A program made the position numbers and the translations under genes. The notes below the pieces were generated by a model, which saw only the letters and a list, made by a program, of their open reading frames with translations, searched no databases and was not told the origin of the DNA. From JBBECE01 sp964574935 (GTDB lineage Bacteria > Pseudomonadota > Alphaproteobacteria > Rhizobiales > Devosiaceae), in contig CAZNOZ010000012.1 of NCBI GenBank assembly GCA_964574935.1, positions 4,930 through 68,929 of the forward strand: 64,000 bases of DNA, in the 5' to 3' direction. Positions 51,895 through 60,505 of the stretch are shown here, one piece after another. Numbering within the stretch: position 1 is the first letter of the stretch; each line of letters opens with the position of its first letter.

Positions 51895-52824
51895 GTGCAG
51901 CTTTATCTGCCCATCGCTGAGCTATCGCTCAACCTTTTCGTGTTGATCGGTATGGGCGGGGCTGTGGGTTTCTTGTCGGGTCTGTTCGGGGTCGGCGGCG
52001 GCTTCCTGCTCACGCCGCTGCTGATCTTCTCGGGCATCCCGCCTCCGGTGGCGGTGGCGTCGGTGACCGGACAGGTGGTGGCGGCATCCACCTCCGGAGC
52101 GCTCAGCTACTACCGGCGCGGCGGCATCGATTTCAAGCTGGCGCTGTATCTGGTGCTGTCGGGGATCATAGGGACGGCGATCGGGGTGTGGGTATTCGGG
52201 CTGCTCAGGCAAGCGGGTCTGCTCGAAGCGGCGATTTCGCTCGGATATCTGGTGTTTCTGGGCTCGATCGGCTCGATCATGCTCTACGAGGCGGCGCGCT
52301 CGCTGATGATGGCGCAGGCCGGCCACCCGGTTCCGGCGCGGATGCCGCGGCATCACAACTGGGTGCACGGGCTCCCGCTGAGGCTCAGGTTCAAGCGCTC
52401 GCAGCTTTATATCAGCGTCATTCCGGTGGTGGTGATCGGGATCGGGATCGGGCTGATCGGGGCGCTGCTGGGGATCGGCGGCGGCTTCATCCTGGTTCCG
52501 GCGTTGATCTACCTGCTGCGGGTGCCGGGCAATGTGGTGATCGGTACGGCGCTGTTGCATGTCTTGTGCATCATGGCGGCGGCGACCGTGATGCATGCGG
52601 TGGCCAGCCACACCGTCGACATCATCCTCGCCTTCACGCTGATGCTTGGCTCGGTGGCGGGGGCACAGTTCGGGGCGGCAGCGGGAAGACGGCTCAGAGG
52701 CGACCAGCTGCGGTTGTTGCTGGCGCTCGTGGTTCTGGGGGTGGCGCTCCGGTTCGCGGCCTCGCTCCTGATCGCGCCGGCGGACCCCTTCTCGATGGCC
52801 ATCCTGACCCCGGGAGTGGTGTGA
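51895..52824 (+). CDS. TauE/SafE-family sulfite or organosulfur exporter
   Basis: 309 residues, eight or nine helices with two repeats each starting with a Gly-rich motif (GVGGGFLLTPLLI and GIGGGFILVPALIY). The family exports sulfite, sulfoacetate or similar anions. GTG at 51895 is the start, with ATG 51952 as a shorter option. It overlaps the next gene by one base (TGATG), so the pair is coupled. Confidence 0.87.
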   Translation: MQLYLPIAELSLNLFVLIGMGGAVGFLSGLFGVGGGFLLTPLLIFSGIPPPVAVASVTGQVVAASTSGALSYYRRGGIDFKLALYLVLSGIIGTAIGVWVFGLLRQAGLLEAAISLGYLVFLGSIGSIMLYEAARSLMMAQAGHPVPARMPRHHNWVHGLPLRLRFKRSQLYISVIPVVVIGIGIGLIGALLGIGGGFILVPALIYLLRVPGNVVIGTALLHVLCIMAAATVMHAVASHTVDIILAFTLMLGSVAGAQFGAAAGRRLRGDQLRLLLALVVLGVALRFAASLLIAPADPFSMAILTPGVV

Positions 52825-53582
52825 TGCGCGGTGCCGTGCTCGGGGTGATGGTCACGTTGGCGCTGGTGCAGCCGGCCCTCGGGCAGCGGCTTGTCGCCTC
52901 CACCTCGGATCCGGAAGTGTCGATCGATTCGACGTTCGCCGGCGAGAAGATCACCCTTTTCGGCGCTATCGAACCGGAAATCGGGGAGACCGAGGCACCG
53001 TCGGGCACCTACGACATCGTCATCGCGATCGAGGGACCCAGCGCCGATCGGGTGGCGCGCCGCAAAGCGCGGACGTTCGGCATCTGGCTCAATCTCGAGC
53101 AGGTGGTGTTCCGCAATTTCCCGAGCTTCTACTGGATCATCGCCAGCGCGCCGCTGGATCAGATCACCGATCCCGGGACCATCGTGGAGGAGCGGCTGAG
53201 CTTTCAGGCGCAGTCGATTCTGGCGACGGGCGCTGAGGATCCGACCATCGAAATGTTCGGAGGGGAGCTGGTGCGCCTGATGCAGACGCGGGGGCTGTTC
53301 GGGGTCGATGATCGGGCGGTGATGTTCATGTCCGACCGCTTCTACACGGCCCGGGTCGACTTGCCGGCGTTCGTGCCCAACGGCAGCTACACCGCCCGGA
53401 CGCTTCTGTTCCGGGACGGCGCAATCGTGGCACGGCGCGCCGACTCCTTTTCCGTGCGCACCGCCGGGATCGAGCGGTTCGTCGCCGACACGGCGCGCAA
53501 CCAGTCGCTCGCCTATGGGTTGGTGTGTGTGGGGCTGGCTCTGTCGACCGGCTGGCTCGGCGGCCTTGTGTTTCGGCGATAG
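52824..53582 (+). CDS. TIGR02186-family transmembrane protein
   Basis: 252 residues, function unknown. N-terminal signal sequence (1-20, ending ALGQ), an extracytoplasmic beta-rich domain with the typical IAIEGPSADRVARRKARTFG and FPSFYWIIAS, and one C-terminal helix (about 228-250). These genes follow TauE-type exporters in many alphaproteobacteria, so it may be an accessory subunit for sulfur-compound export. Confidence 0.85.
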   Translation: MRGAVLGVMVTLALVQPALGQRLVASTSDPEVSIDSTFAGEKITLFGAIEPEIGETEAPSGTYDIVIAIEGPSADRVARRKARTFGIWLNLEQVVFRNFPSFYWIIASAPLDQITDPGTIVEERLSFQAQSILATGAEDPTIEMFGGELVRLMQTRGLFGVDDRAVMFMSDRFYTARVDLPAFVPNGSYTARTLLFRDGAIVARRADSFSVRTAGIERFVADTARNQSLAYGLVCVGLALSTGWLGGLVFRR

Positions 53583-53591
53583 GGGCATCGG

Positions 53592-54047
53592 ATGGCGGAG
53601 GCACCCCCGGTCTGGACCCGCATCATCACCGTAGCCGCGGCGGCGGGTCTGGCGCCGTTTATCGCGGGGCTCGTGTTCACCGTTAACCCGTCGTTGCAGC
53701 CGCTCGATCAGGTGGTGTTCGAGCGGGCGCTGCTCGGCTACGGGGCGGTGATCCTGGGGTTTTTGAGCGGCGTCAGGTGGGGGATGCGGATGCAGGGCGG
53801 GTTCGGCTCCGACATCATCTACCTCGCCGCAATCGTCGTTTCGGGAGGCGGTTTCCTGACGCTCCTGCTGCCGTTTCCGCTCGGGATCGCGCTGCTGATC
53901 GTCGGGTTCGGCGCGCAGGGGGCGTGGGACGTGTGGGGCGGATTCCGCGGCTCGGTCCCGCGGGCCTACGTCCGCATGCGTTCGGTGATTACGTGGATGA
54001 CCTGCGCGGTGCTGATCGCGACACTGGTGGCCGCGGCGATCGTGTGA
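53592..54047 (+). CDS. DUF3429 membrane protein
   Basis: 151 residues, four or five membrane helices, with the family sequence YGAVILGFLSGVRWG in the middle. Function unknown. It lies nine bases after the TIGR02186 gene, so it shares that operon. Confidence 0.85.
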   Translation: MAEAPPVWTRIITVAAAAGLAPFIAGLVFTVNPSLQPLDQVVFERALLGYGAVILGFLSGVRWGMRMQGGFGSDIIYLAAIVVSGGGFLTLLLPFPLGIALLIVGFGAQGAWDVWGGFRGSVPRAYVRMRSVITWMTCAVLIATLVAAAIV

Positions 54048-54051
54048 GGGC

Positions 54052-54762
54052 TCAGGCGAGGTGCTGGCGGCCAACTCGCCAGGGCCGGTCGCGGCCGAGC
54101 ATGACCAGGTTGAGCCGATGCGGCACCAACAGGCCCGCGAATGCGGGTCCAATGATGTCAAGTGAGCCGGTGGAGACTCCGTAGGCGGGCAAGACCATTC
54201 GATTGTCGTCCCACACGAAACAGGGCCGGCGCGTCGAGCGGCCGTTGATGCGCACCCGGGCGGCAGGATGCAGATGGCCGGCGATCTGGCCGGCCACAGT
54301 TGCGTCCGGGTGGTGGCTGAGGCTCAGCCCGGCAACCTCGAGATCGCGCACGAAGTCGCCGCCGAGCCCGTGCGGAGCCGGATCGTGATTGCCGGCGAAC
54401 CAGATCCAGTCGCGTCCCGCCATCAGCGCCGCGAGCGCCCGCCGGTCCGCCTCGACCAACTCCCCGGAAGCCCCGTCGCGGTGGAAGCTGTCGCCGAGGC
54501 AGACAACGCCGGCCGGCGCCGTCGCCTCGACGTCGGCGGCGAGACGCCTGAGGGTGGCGCCGGTGTCATAAGGGGGCAGGAACTGGCGGGCGGAGGCGAA
54601 GGACGCCATCTTTTCGAGGTGGAGATCGGCGACGATCAGGAGGTCTCGGGCCGGCCAGAAGAGCGCTCCGGACCCGAGCGCCAAGAAATCGTGCCCGCAA
54701 AAGCCGATGGCCTCGGCCGGCAGGGCGGACAGGGTCGCAAGCTGCCGCGCCGTCTCGGTCAT
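54052..54762 (-). CDS. pdeM: PdeM, ligase-associated metallophosphoesterase
   Basis: 236 residues. Calcineurin-like motifs: VADLHLEKMASF near the N-terminus, GDSFHRDGA, GNHDP, and GHLHPA. Acts as an Mn-dependent phosphodiesterase/endonuclease in a DNA damage response set with an Lhr-type helicase. It overlaps the helicase gene by four bases. The ligase and beta-lactamase-fold exonuclease often found with this pair are not present in the window. Confidence 0.92.
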   Translation of the reverse strand: MTETARQLATLSALPAEAIGFCGHDFLALGSGALFWPARDLLIVADLHLEKMASFASARQFLPPYDTGATLRRLAADVEATAPAGVVCLGDSFHRDGASGELVEADRRALAALMAGRDWIWFAGNHDPAPHGLGGDFVRDLEVAGLSLSHHPDATVAGQIAGHLHPAARVRINGRSTRRPCFVWDDNRMVLPAYGVSTGSLDIIGPAFAGLLVPHRLNLVMLGRDRPWRVGRQHLA

Positions 54763-57281
54763 GGGTTGCCCGCCGCCTCGTTGAGCATTGCCTCGGCCGC
54801 CTCGGCGAGCACCGATTCGCGGCCCTCGCCGAACACCGGCTCCTTGCCGATCTCGAGCATCACCGGTACCGCAAGAGGGGAGATTCGGTCCAGTGGCCGG
54901 TGCACGATGTGGCGACGGATGCGTTTCAGGCACGCACCGAGCCGCTCGATGTCGAGCAACCCGCGGGCGGCGTCGCGGCGGGTCGCCTGAATGAGCACAT
55001 GGTCCGGCTCGTGCTCGTACAGCACGTCGTAGATGAGATCGGAGGACACGGTGATCTGGCGGCCGGTTTTTTCCAGGCCGGGGTGGCGGCGCTGGATGAG
55101 CCCGGCGATGATCGCGCAGTTGCGGAACGTGCGGCGCATGAGCGAGGATTCGAGGAGCCAGGATTCGAGATCGTCGCCGAGCATGTCCTCGTCGAACAGC
55201 GCGTCGAGCGACAGGCGATCGCGCGCGATCATCGAATTGAGATCGGAAGCGCACCACACCGCCAGCGCATATTCGGACGCAACGAAACCGAGGGGGCGGC
55301 TCCCGGCGCGCTCCAGGCGACGGGTAAGCAGCATGCCCAGGGTCTGGTGGGCGAGCCTTCCCTCGAAGGGGTAGCAGACCAGGTAGTGCTGATCGGTATG
55401 GGGGAAGGTCTCGATCAGGAGGCTTTCGGTGCCGGGAAGCGACGAGAACGCGCGCTGCAGTTCAAGCCATTCACGCACCTGCGCCGGCAGGCGGCGCCAC
55501 TCGGCCGGATGGGCCAGGGTCTCGCGCACGCGCTCGGCGAGATAGGTCGACAGTGGGAATTTGCCGCCCATGTAGCTGGGAATCTTCGGGTTGGAGGCGC
55601 TGGCGCGGGAAACGTAGGCCTCGTTGTCCCTGAGCGCCTCGAAGGCAACGATCTCGCCGCCGAACAGGAACGTATCGCCCGGCATCAGGGTGGTGAAGAA
55701 GTACTCTTCCATTTCACCCAGCACTCTGCCGCCGCGGCCGATCGGGCCGGTGGTGGCCCCGTGCTTGTGGCCCCGGCCCCGCACGAGGCGGACCTTGACC
55801 ATCGGCTCCTCGATGATGGTGCCGACATTGAGCCGGTACTGTCGGGCGACGCCGGGGTGGGCGATGCGCCAGCGTCCCTCGTCGGTGCGCCGCAGGCGGG
55901 CGTAGTGCTCGTAGGATCGCAAGGCATAGCCGCCGGTGGCGACAAACTCGACGACCCTGTCGAACAGCTCCCGGGGGAGGTTCCGATAGGGCCAGGCGGA
56001 CGTGATTTCGTCATAGAGCTCGCCTGGCTCGAAGGGTCCGGCGCAGGCCATGCCGAGCACGTGTTGGGCGAGGACGTCGAGGCCGCCCTCGATGGGATCG
56101 GGGGAATCCTGGACCCCCTCCCCCACGGCGGCCTGGGCGGCTTCGCATTCGAGCACTTCGAAGCGGTTGGCGGGCACCAGCAGCGCCTTTGAAGGCTCCT
56201 CGAGTCGGTGATTGGCGCGCCCGATGCGCTGGATGAGGCGCGAGGCGCCCTTGGGGGCGCCGATCTGAATGACGAGATCGACATCGCCCCAGTCGATGCC
56301 CAGATCGAGGGTCGAGGTGGCCACTACCGCGCGCAGACGGCCGGCCGCCATGGCCGCCTCGACCTTGCGGCGCTGGGCGACGCTCAGCGAGCCGTGATGC
56401 AGGGCGATGGCGAGGCTGTCCTCGTTGGCGTCCCAGAGCATCTGGAAGAGCATCTCGGCCTGCGAGCGCGTGTTGACGAACAACAGCGAGGTGCGGTGGC
56501 GCTTGACGATCTCGTAGAGTTCCGGGATCGCGTAGGCAGCCGAATGGCCGGCCCAGGGCACACGGTCGGCGCTGGCAAGGATGTCGACGGCGGGCGCGGC
56601 GCCGCCGCCGGTCTCGATCAGCCGGACCTTGTCGCTACCGGTGGTGGTGCCAATCCACTCCGCGATGAGATCGGGCCGGGCGACGGTCGCCGAAAGGGCG
56701 CTGGTGGTCAGCGACGGGGCGAGCCTTTTTAGTCGCGCCAGGCCGAGCGCCATCAGGTCGCCGCGCTTGGAGATCACAAGCGAATGCAATTCGTCGAGCA
56801 CCAGGCGCCTGAGCGGGGAAAACAATCGCGCCGCATCGCGATGGCTGATCATCAATGCCAGCTGCTCGGGGGTGGTCATCAGGATGTTGGGCGGGTTGTG
56901 ACGCTGGCGCTGTTTGCGGTGTGCGGGGGTGTCGCCGGTGCGCGTTTCGACGGAAATGGGCAGCCCCATCTCGGTGATCGGGTCCATCAGGTTGCGCGCC
57001 ACATCGACGGCCAGGGCCTTGAGCGGCGACAGGTAAAGCGTGTGCAGACCGGCCCGCGGTTCGGCGATCAGGGCCTCGAGAGAGGGCAGGAATCCAGCCA
57101 GGGTTTTGCCGGCTCCGGTGGGGGCGATCAGAAGTGCCGAGGCGCCTTCGGCAGCGGCCTCGAGCATCTCGAGCTGATGCGCCCGGGGGACCCAGCCGCG
57201 GGCCGTAAACCATTCCGCAACCGGCTTGCTGAGGCGCCAGCGGCCGTCGAGGAAGTCAAATTGTGCCGAATTGGTCGCCAT
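54759..57281 (-). CDS. Ligase-associated Lhr-type DEXH helicase
   Basis: 840 residues. Superfamily-2 helicase with Walker A APTGAGKT (about 45), SPLKALAVDVARNL, TRTGDTPAHRK, TTPEQLAL, box II LDELHSL, then second RecA-domain motifs ATSTLDLGIDWGDVD and RIGRANHR, and a C-terminal Lhr core domain. A 3'-5' DNA helicase for repair. ATG 57281 chosen; the frame stays open upstream but with no family sequence. Operon with pdeM. Confidence 0.92.
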   Translation of the reverse strand: MATNSAQFDFLDGRWRLSKPVAEWFTARGWVPRAHQLEMLEAAAEGASALLIAPTGAGKTLAGFLPSLEALIAEPRAGLHTLYLSPLKALAVDVARNLMDPITEMGLPISVETRTGDTPAHRKQRQRHNPPNILMTTPEQLALMISHRDAARLFSPLRRLVLDELHSLVISKRGDLMALGLARLKRLAPSLTTSALSATVARPDLIAEWIGTTTGSDKVRLIETGGGAAPAVDILASADRVPWAGHSAAYAIPELYEIVKRHRTSLLFVNTRSQAEMLFQMLWDANEDSLAIALHHGSLSVAQRRKVEAAMAAGRLRAVVATSTLDLGIDWGDVDLVIQIGAPKGASRLIQRIGRANHRLEEPSKALLVPANRFEVLECEAAQAAVGEGVQDSPDPIEGGLDVLAQHVLGMACAGPFEPGELYDEITSAWPYRNLPRELFDRVVEFVATGGYALRSYEHYARLRRTDEGRWRIAHPGVARQYRLNVGTIIEEPMVKVRLVRGRGHKHGATTGPIGRGGRVLGEMEEYFFTTLMPGDTFLFGGEIVAFEALRDNEAYVSRASASNPKIPSYMGGKFPLSTYLAERVRETLAHPAEWRRLPAQVREWLELQRAFSSLPGTESLLIETFPHTDQHYLVCYPFEGRLAHQTLGMLLTRRLERAGSRPLGFVASEYALAVWCASDLNSMIARDRLSLDALFDEDMLGDDLESWLLESSLMRRTFRNCAIIAGLIQRRHPGLEKTGRQITVSSDLIYDVLYEHEPDHVLIQATRRDAARGLLDIERLGACLKRIRRHIVHRPLDRISPLAVPVMLEIGKEPVFGEGRESVLAEAAEAMLNEAAGNP

Positions 57282-57384
57282 TTTACGATTTGTTGCCGCA
57301 TTGAAGGCGTCGCGGTGGACTTCGACCGCCTGCATCGTGACATGTTCGCGTGTTGGCGCAAGCTGCGAAGGAGCCCCAGGCAGA

Positions 57385-58065
57385 ATGCCGGATCGGGTGA
57401 GCGGCAGATTTGACGACGCGGTCGACGACATCCGCAGGATGGCGGTGAAGCTGGCCGGGGTCGAGCAGGGTAGGCTGTTGTTCGGTATCGCCGGCGGTCC
57501 CGGCACCGGCAAGTCGCGCCTTGCCGAGGCCATCGCCGAGGCGGTCTGGCCGGCGTTGCCCGCACAGGTGATCCCGATGGACGGATTTCACATGCGGCAC
57601 AAGAAACTGCAGCAGCTCGGCATCGCCGGTGACAAGGGCGCGCCGCACACCTTCGAGGCCGACAAATTCGTCACCTTCATCGGCGAGCTCGGAAGCGCAA
57701 CCCGGCCGGTGCCGGGGCCGGCCTATTCGCGGGAGTTCGAAGACGTGCTGCCGGACGCCTATGTCGTCTCGCGCAGGGACAGGTTGCTGATTGTGGAGGG
57801 CAACTACCTCCTGCTCGACGCGTCGCCATGGGACCTGCTCAAGGACATGTTCGATCTCACCATCTTCCTGGAGATCGACCGAGAGATCGCGCGGACGCGA
57901 CTGATGGCGCGGCATGCCGAGCACGGACTGTTTTCGAACGCGCACATCGAGCGCCATGTCGAGGAGGTCGACATGGCGAATTTCGATCTGGTGCAAGGCT
58001 CGGCGGATCGCGCCGATCTGATCCTGGAAATCACCGAGACGCAGGACGCCCAAGCTGTTCGGTGA
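57385..58065 (+). CDS. FrcK-like nucleotide-binding kinase (uridine-kinase/PRK family)
   Basis: 226 residues. P-loop GIAGGPGTGKSRLA (about 34-47), then the group hallmark PMDGFHMRHKKLQQLGI and DKGAPHTFEADKF, and LLIVEGNYLLLD. Rhizobial FrcK, encoded with a fructose importer, is of this kind; no sugar importer is adjacent here, so the substrate may differ (pantothenate and uridine kinases are more distant relatives). GAAGGAG lies 12 bases before the ATG. Divergent from lhr, convergent with nfi. Confidence 0.82.
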   Translation: MPDRVSGRFDDAVDDIRRMAVKLAGVEQGRLLFGIAGGPGTGKSRLAEAIAEAVWPALPAQVIPMDGFHMRHKKLQQLGIAGDKGAPHTFEADKFVTFIGELGSATRPVPGPAYSREFEDVLPDAYVVSRRDRLLIVEGNYLLLDASPWDLLKDMFDLTIFLEIDREIARTRLMARHAEHGLFSNAHIERHVEEVDMANFDLVQGSADRADLILEITETQDAQAVR

Positions 58066-58068
58066 CGC

Positions 58069-58743
58069 TCAGGCGGGCGGAAATTTCGACAACCGGTCGG
58101 CCAGACGAATCGGCTCGGGCAACCGATAGCGCGTCAGGCACCGCAGGACGATCGCCACCGCGGTTTCGTGGCCCACCCGATGGCCCGGGGATACGAACAG
58201 GGGGCGGACGTTGGCGCGGCTGCGCAGCACCGTTCCGATGCGCTCACCCCGCTCATCGAGCGAAGTGGCATCCCCTTTGTCGCGGCCCGGTTCCTCGAAC
58301 TCACCGATCAGGCGCGATTTGGCGACGCCGATGCTCGGCACGCCGGTGATCAGCCCCAAATGGGCGCCGATACCGATCCGGCGCGGATGGGCGTAGCCCT
58401 GCCCGTCGACCAAGAGCAGATCCGGGGCTTCAGGCAATGCCGCCAGCGCCTCGAGAATGACCGGGAGCTCGCGGAACGACAGATAGCCAGGCACGTAGGG
58501 GAACTGGGGCGGCTGCTCGGCGGTGGCCGCGTCGCGAAAGGCCAGGGTCGCGTAGTCGAGAACCACGGCGGAGGCGCGGCAGAGATTGCGCCGGCGCGAA
58601 TAGCCGACATCAACCCCCGCAACGGTGCGGATCGGTCCGAGCCGATCACGAATGACCAGCCGATCGCGCAGTGCCTCCTGAATGGCGCGGGCCTCAGCGA
58701 GGTTCGCGGGCGGGGACCCGGCGCTCTTGAGGGCGGGAATCAT
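58069..58743 (-). CDS. nfi: Endonuclease V
   Basis: Cuts DNA one base 3' of deaminated adenine (hypoxanthine). 224 residues. Active-site features: VAGVDVGYS with the metal-binding Asp, FPYVPGYLSFRE with a conserved Tyr wedge and Glu, LLVDGQGYAHPRRIGIGAHLG, and GHRVGHETA near the end. ATG 58743 chosen; a GTG at 58758 could add five residues. Close to the DNA-repair pair lhr-pdeM but not in the same operon. Confidence 0.94.
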   Translation of the reverse strand: MIPALKSAGSPPANLAEARAIQEALRDRLVIRDRLGPIRTVAGVDVGYSRRRNLCRASAVVLDYATLAFRDAATAEQPPQFPYVPGYLSFRELPVILEALAALPEAPDLLLVDGQGYAHPRRIGIGAHLGLITGVPSIGVAKSRLIGEFEEPGRDKGDATSLDERGERIGTVLRSRANVRPLFVSPGHRVGHETAVAIVLRCLTRYRLPEPIRLADRLSKFPPA

Positions 58744-58794
58744 CAATCGAGCTTGCACCCCGGGAAGCCGGTGGGCAAGGCGGTTGCGCCGTGG

Positions 58795-59607
58795 CTACGT
58801 CGGTGGCATCGCGCGCCCCCGCCGCCACAGGCGCCAGGCCGCCACGACGCCCCAGACCATGACCGCGGTCGAGACCACAGCCGCGGGCACGCCGGCAGCG
58901 CCGGGGACGGCCACGGAGAGATTGTAGGCCGCGTGCCAGAGGGCGACGGCCAGGATGCTGCGCCCGGTGATCAAGTAGAGATCGGTGAGCACGAAGGCGC
59001 CGAGGACGAGCCCGATCAACCAGCCGATCAGGCCCGGGCCGATCAGCCCGGCCAATGTCTGGTTGATCAGGAACGCCGGCCAATGCCAGAGCGCCCAAAT
59101 CAGCGCCACCACAACGCTCGCCCAGAAGGCGCCGCGGCGCGGCGCCAGCCGATCGATGGCGAAACCGCGCCAGCCGACCTCTTCACCGAATCCGTTGAGG
59201 GCGGTGACGATGACGAGGAGGCCCAGCACCCCGGTGCCGGAAGCCACCCCGGGATAGGCAAGGAAGTCAGCCGGGACGGGCGCTGGCCCACCCATCAGCC
59301 AGCCGGCGAGGACAACCACCACGGCGAGCACCGGCGCCGCCAGAATCGCGGCAACGGCCAGCAGCTTCCGCTCGGGCAGCCGCACCATGCGCGCCAACAA
59401 GTCGCGTACGCCGTGTCCCCCGTCGACGAGCGCGCTGACCACGAAGGCGGCCACCATCGGTCCGACCAATCCGGGCAGATGTGAGTGCTGGCTGCCCGGT
59501 CCGACGCGGATGCCGCTGGCGAACAGATAGAGCCAATAGCTCCAGGTCAGGGCAGCGGCCAACGCGTAGTAGGTCAGAACCGGATGCCGGACGAGCCAAA
59601 CACGCAT
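58795..59607 (-). CDS. CPBP-family intramembrane glutamic protease
   Basis: 270 residues with about seven membrane helices. The three conserved sites of the family are there: EEVGWRGFAIDRL (EExxxR), ALWHWPAF (FxxxH-like) and ALWHAAYNLS (HxxxN-like). Some members cleave prenylated or signal-peptide substrates or act in bacteriocin immunity. ATG 59607 fits the first helix (HPVLTYYALAAALTWSYWLY). Confidence 0.87.
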   Translation of the reverse strand: MRVWLVRHPVLTYYALAAALTWSYWLYLFASGIRVGPGSQHSHLPGLVGPMVAAFVVSALVDGGHGVRDLLARMVRLPERKLLAVAAILAAPVLAVVVVLAGWLMGGPAPVPADFLAYPGVASGTGVLGLLVIVTALNGFGEEVGWRGFAIDRLAPRRGAFWASVVVALIWALWHWPAFLINQTLAGLIGPGLIGWLIGLVLGAFVLTDLYLITGRSILAVALWHAAYNLSVAVPGAAGVPAAVVSTAVMVWGVVAAWRLWRRGRAMPPT

Positions 59608-59740
59608 AGATCGGATCCCCGGTCGTTGCCGCTCGGCGCAGGATACCCCGCAACGGTCTGGCCGCAACCGGAAGGATGGGCCGGGCCGACTTGTCTGGGC
59701 GCCGACTTCGTGGCACTCGAAGCTCGGGAGGCAGTGGTCA

Positions 59741-60496
59741 ATGCCAGATGTCATCTTCATCACCGGGGCAACCGCCGGCTTCGGGCAGGCGACAGCGCGG
59801 CGCTTCGCCGAGGGCGGCTGGCGCGTTGTCGCCACCGGCCGCCGGCGGCAGCGGCTGGAATCGCTGGCCGCCGAATTCGAACCGGACCGGGTTCTGGCCC
59901 TGCCGATGGATCTCACCGATCGGGCGTCGATCGAGGCCGCCTTCGCGGGACTGCCCCAGAGCCATCGGCCCATCAAGTGCCTGTTCAACAATGGCGGGCT
60001 GGCGCTCGGCACCGAGCCGATGCCGGCTGTCGATCTCGAGGACTGGCGGGCAATGGTCGAGACCAACATCATGGGGCTCGTGCACACCACCCAGTTTGCG
60101 CTGGAGTTGCTCAAACAGGCAGGGCGCGGCGCCTCGATCATCAATGTCGGCTCGATCGCGGGGCGCTACCCCTATCCGGGCGGCAATGTCTACGGCGCCT
60201 CGAAGGCCTTCGTTCGGCAATTCTCCTACGAGCTCAGATGCGATCTGGCCGGCACCGACATTAGGGTGACCAGCCTCGAGCCGGGCATGGGCAAGACCGA
60301 GTTCACACTGGTCAGGACAAAGGGCGACGAGAAAGCCAGCGAGGCGTTCTACGAGGGATTGGAGCCCATCGAGCCCGAGGACATGGCCGAGATCGCCTGG
60401 TGGCTGGCCAACCGGCCGGCGCACATCAACGTCAACGCCCTCGAGGTGATGCCGCTGATCCAGGTACCGGCGCGCCCGATCGTCCTGGGCCGATAG
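59741..60496 (+). CDS. SDR, YdfG-like 3-hydroxy acid dehydrogenase
   Basis: 251 residues. NADP motif TGATAGFG (8-15) followed by ATGRRRQRL, which points to NADP. NNGGLALGTEP, IINVGSIAGRYPYPG and YGASKAFVRQFS give the Asn-Ser-Tyr-Lys set. SLEPGMGKTEFTLVRTKGDE is close to YdfG, which oxidises serine, allo-threonine and 3-hydroxypropionate. It precedes the MATE gene by nine bases. Confidence 0.87.
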   Translation: MPDVIFITGATAGFGQATARRFAEGGWRVVATGRRRQRLESLAAEFEPDRVLALPMDLTDRASIEAAFAGLPQSHRPIKCLFNNGGLALGTEPMPAVDLEDWRAMVETNIMGLVHTTQFALELLKQAGRGASIINVGSIAGRYPYPGGNVYGASKAFVRQFSYELRCDLAGTDIRVTSLEPGMGKTEFTLVRTKGDEKASEAFYEGLEPIEPEDMAEIAWWLANRPAHINVNALEVMPLIQVPARPIVLGR

Positions 60497-60505
60497 GCCT
60501 CTGAC

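Noticed and set aside
58795..60144. Long version of the CPBP protease (449 codons)
   Set aside because: Residues before 59607 oppose the YdfG-like SDR and contain no family sequence.
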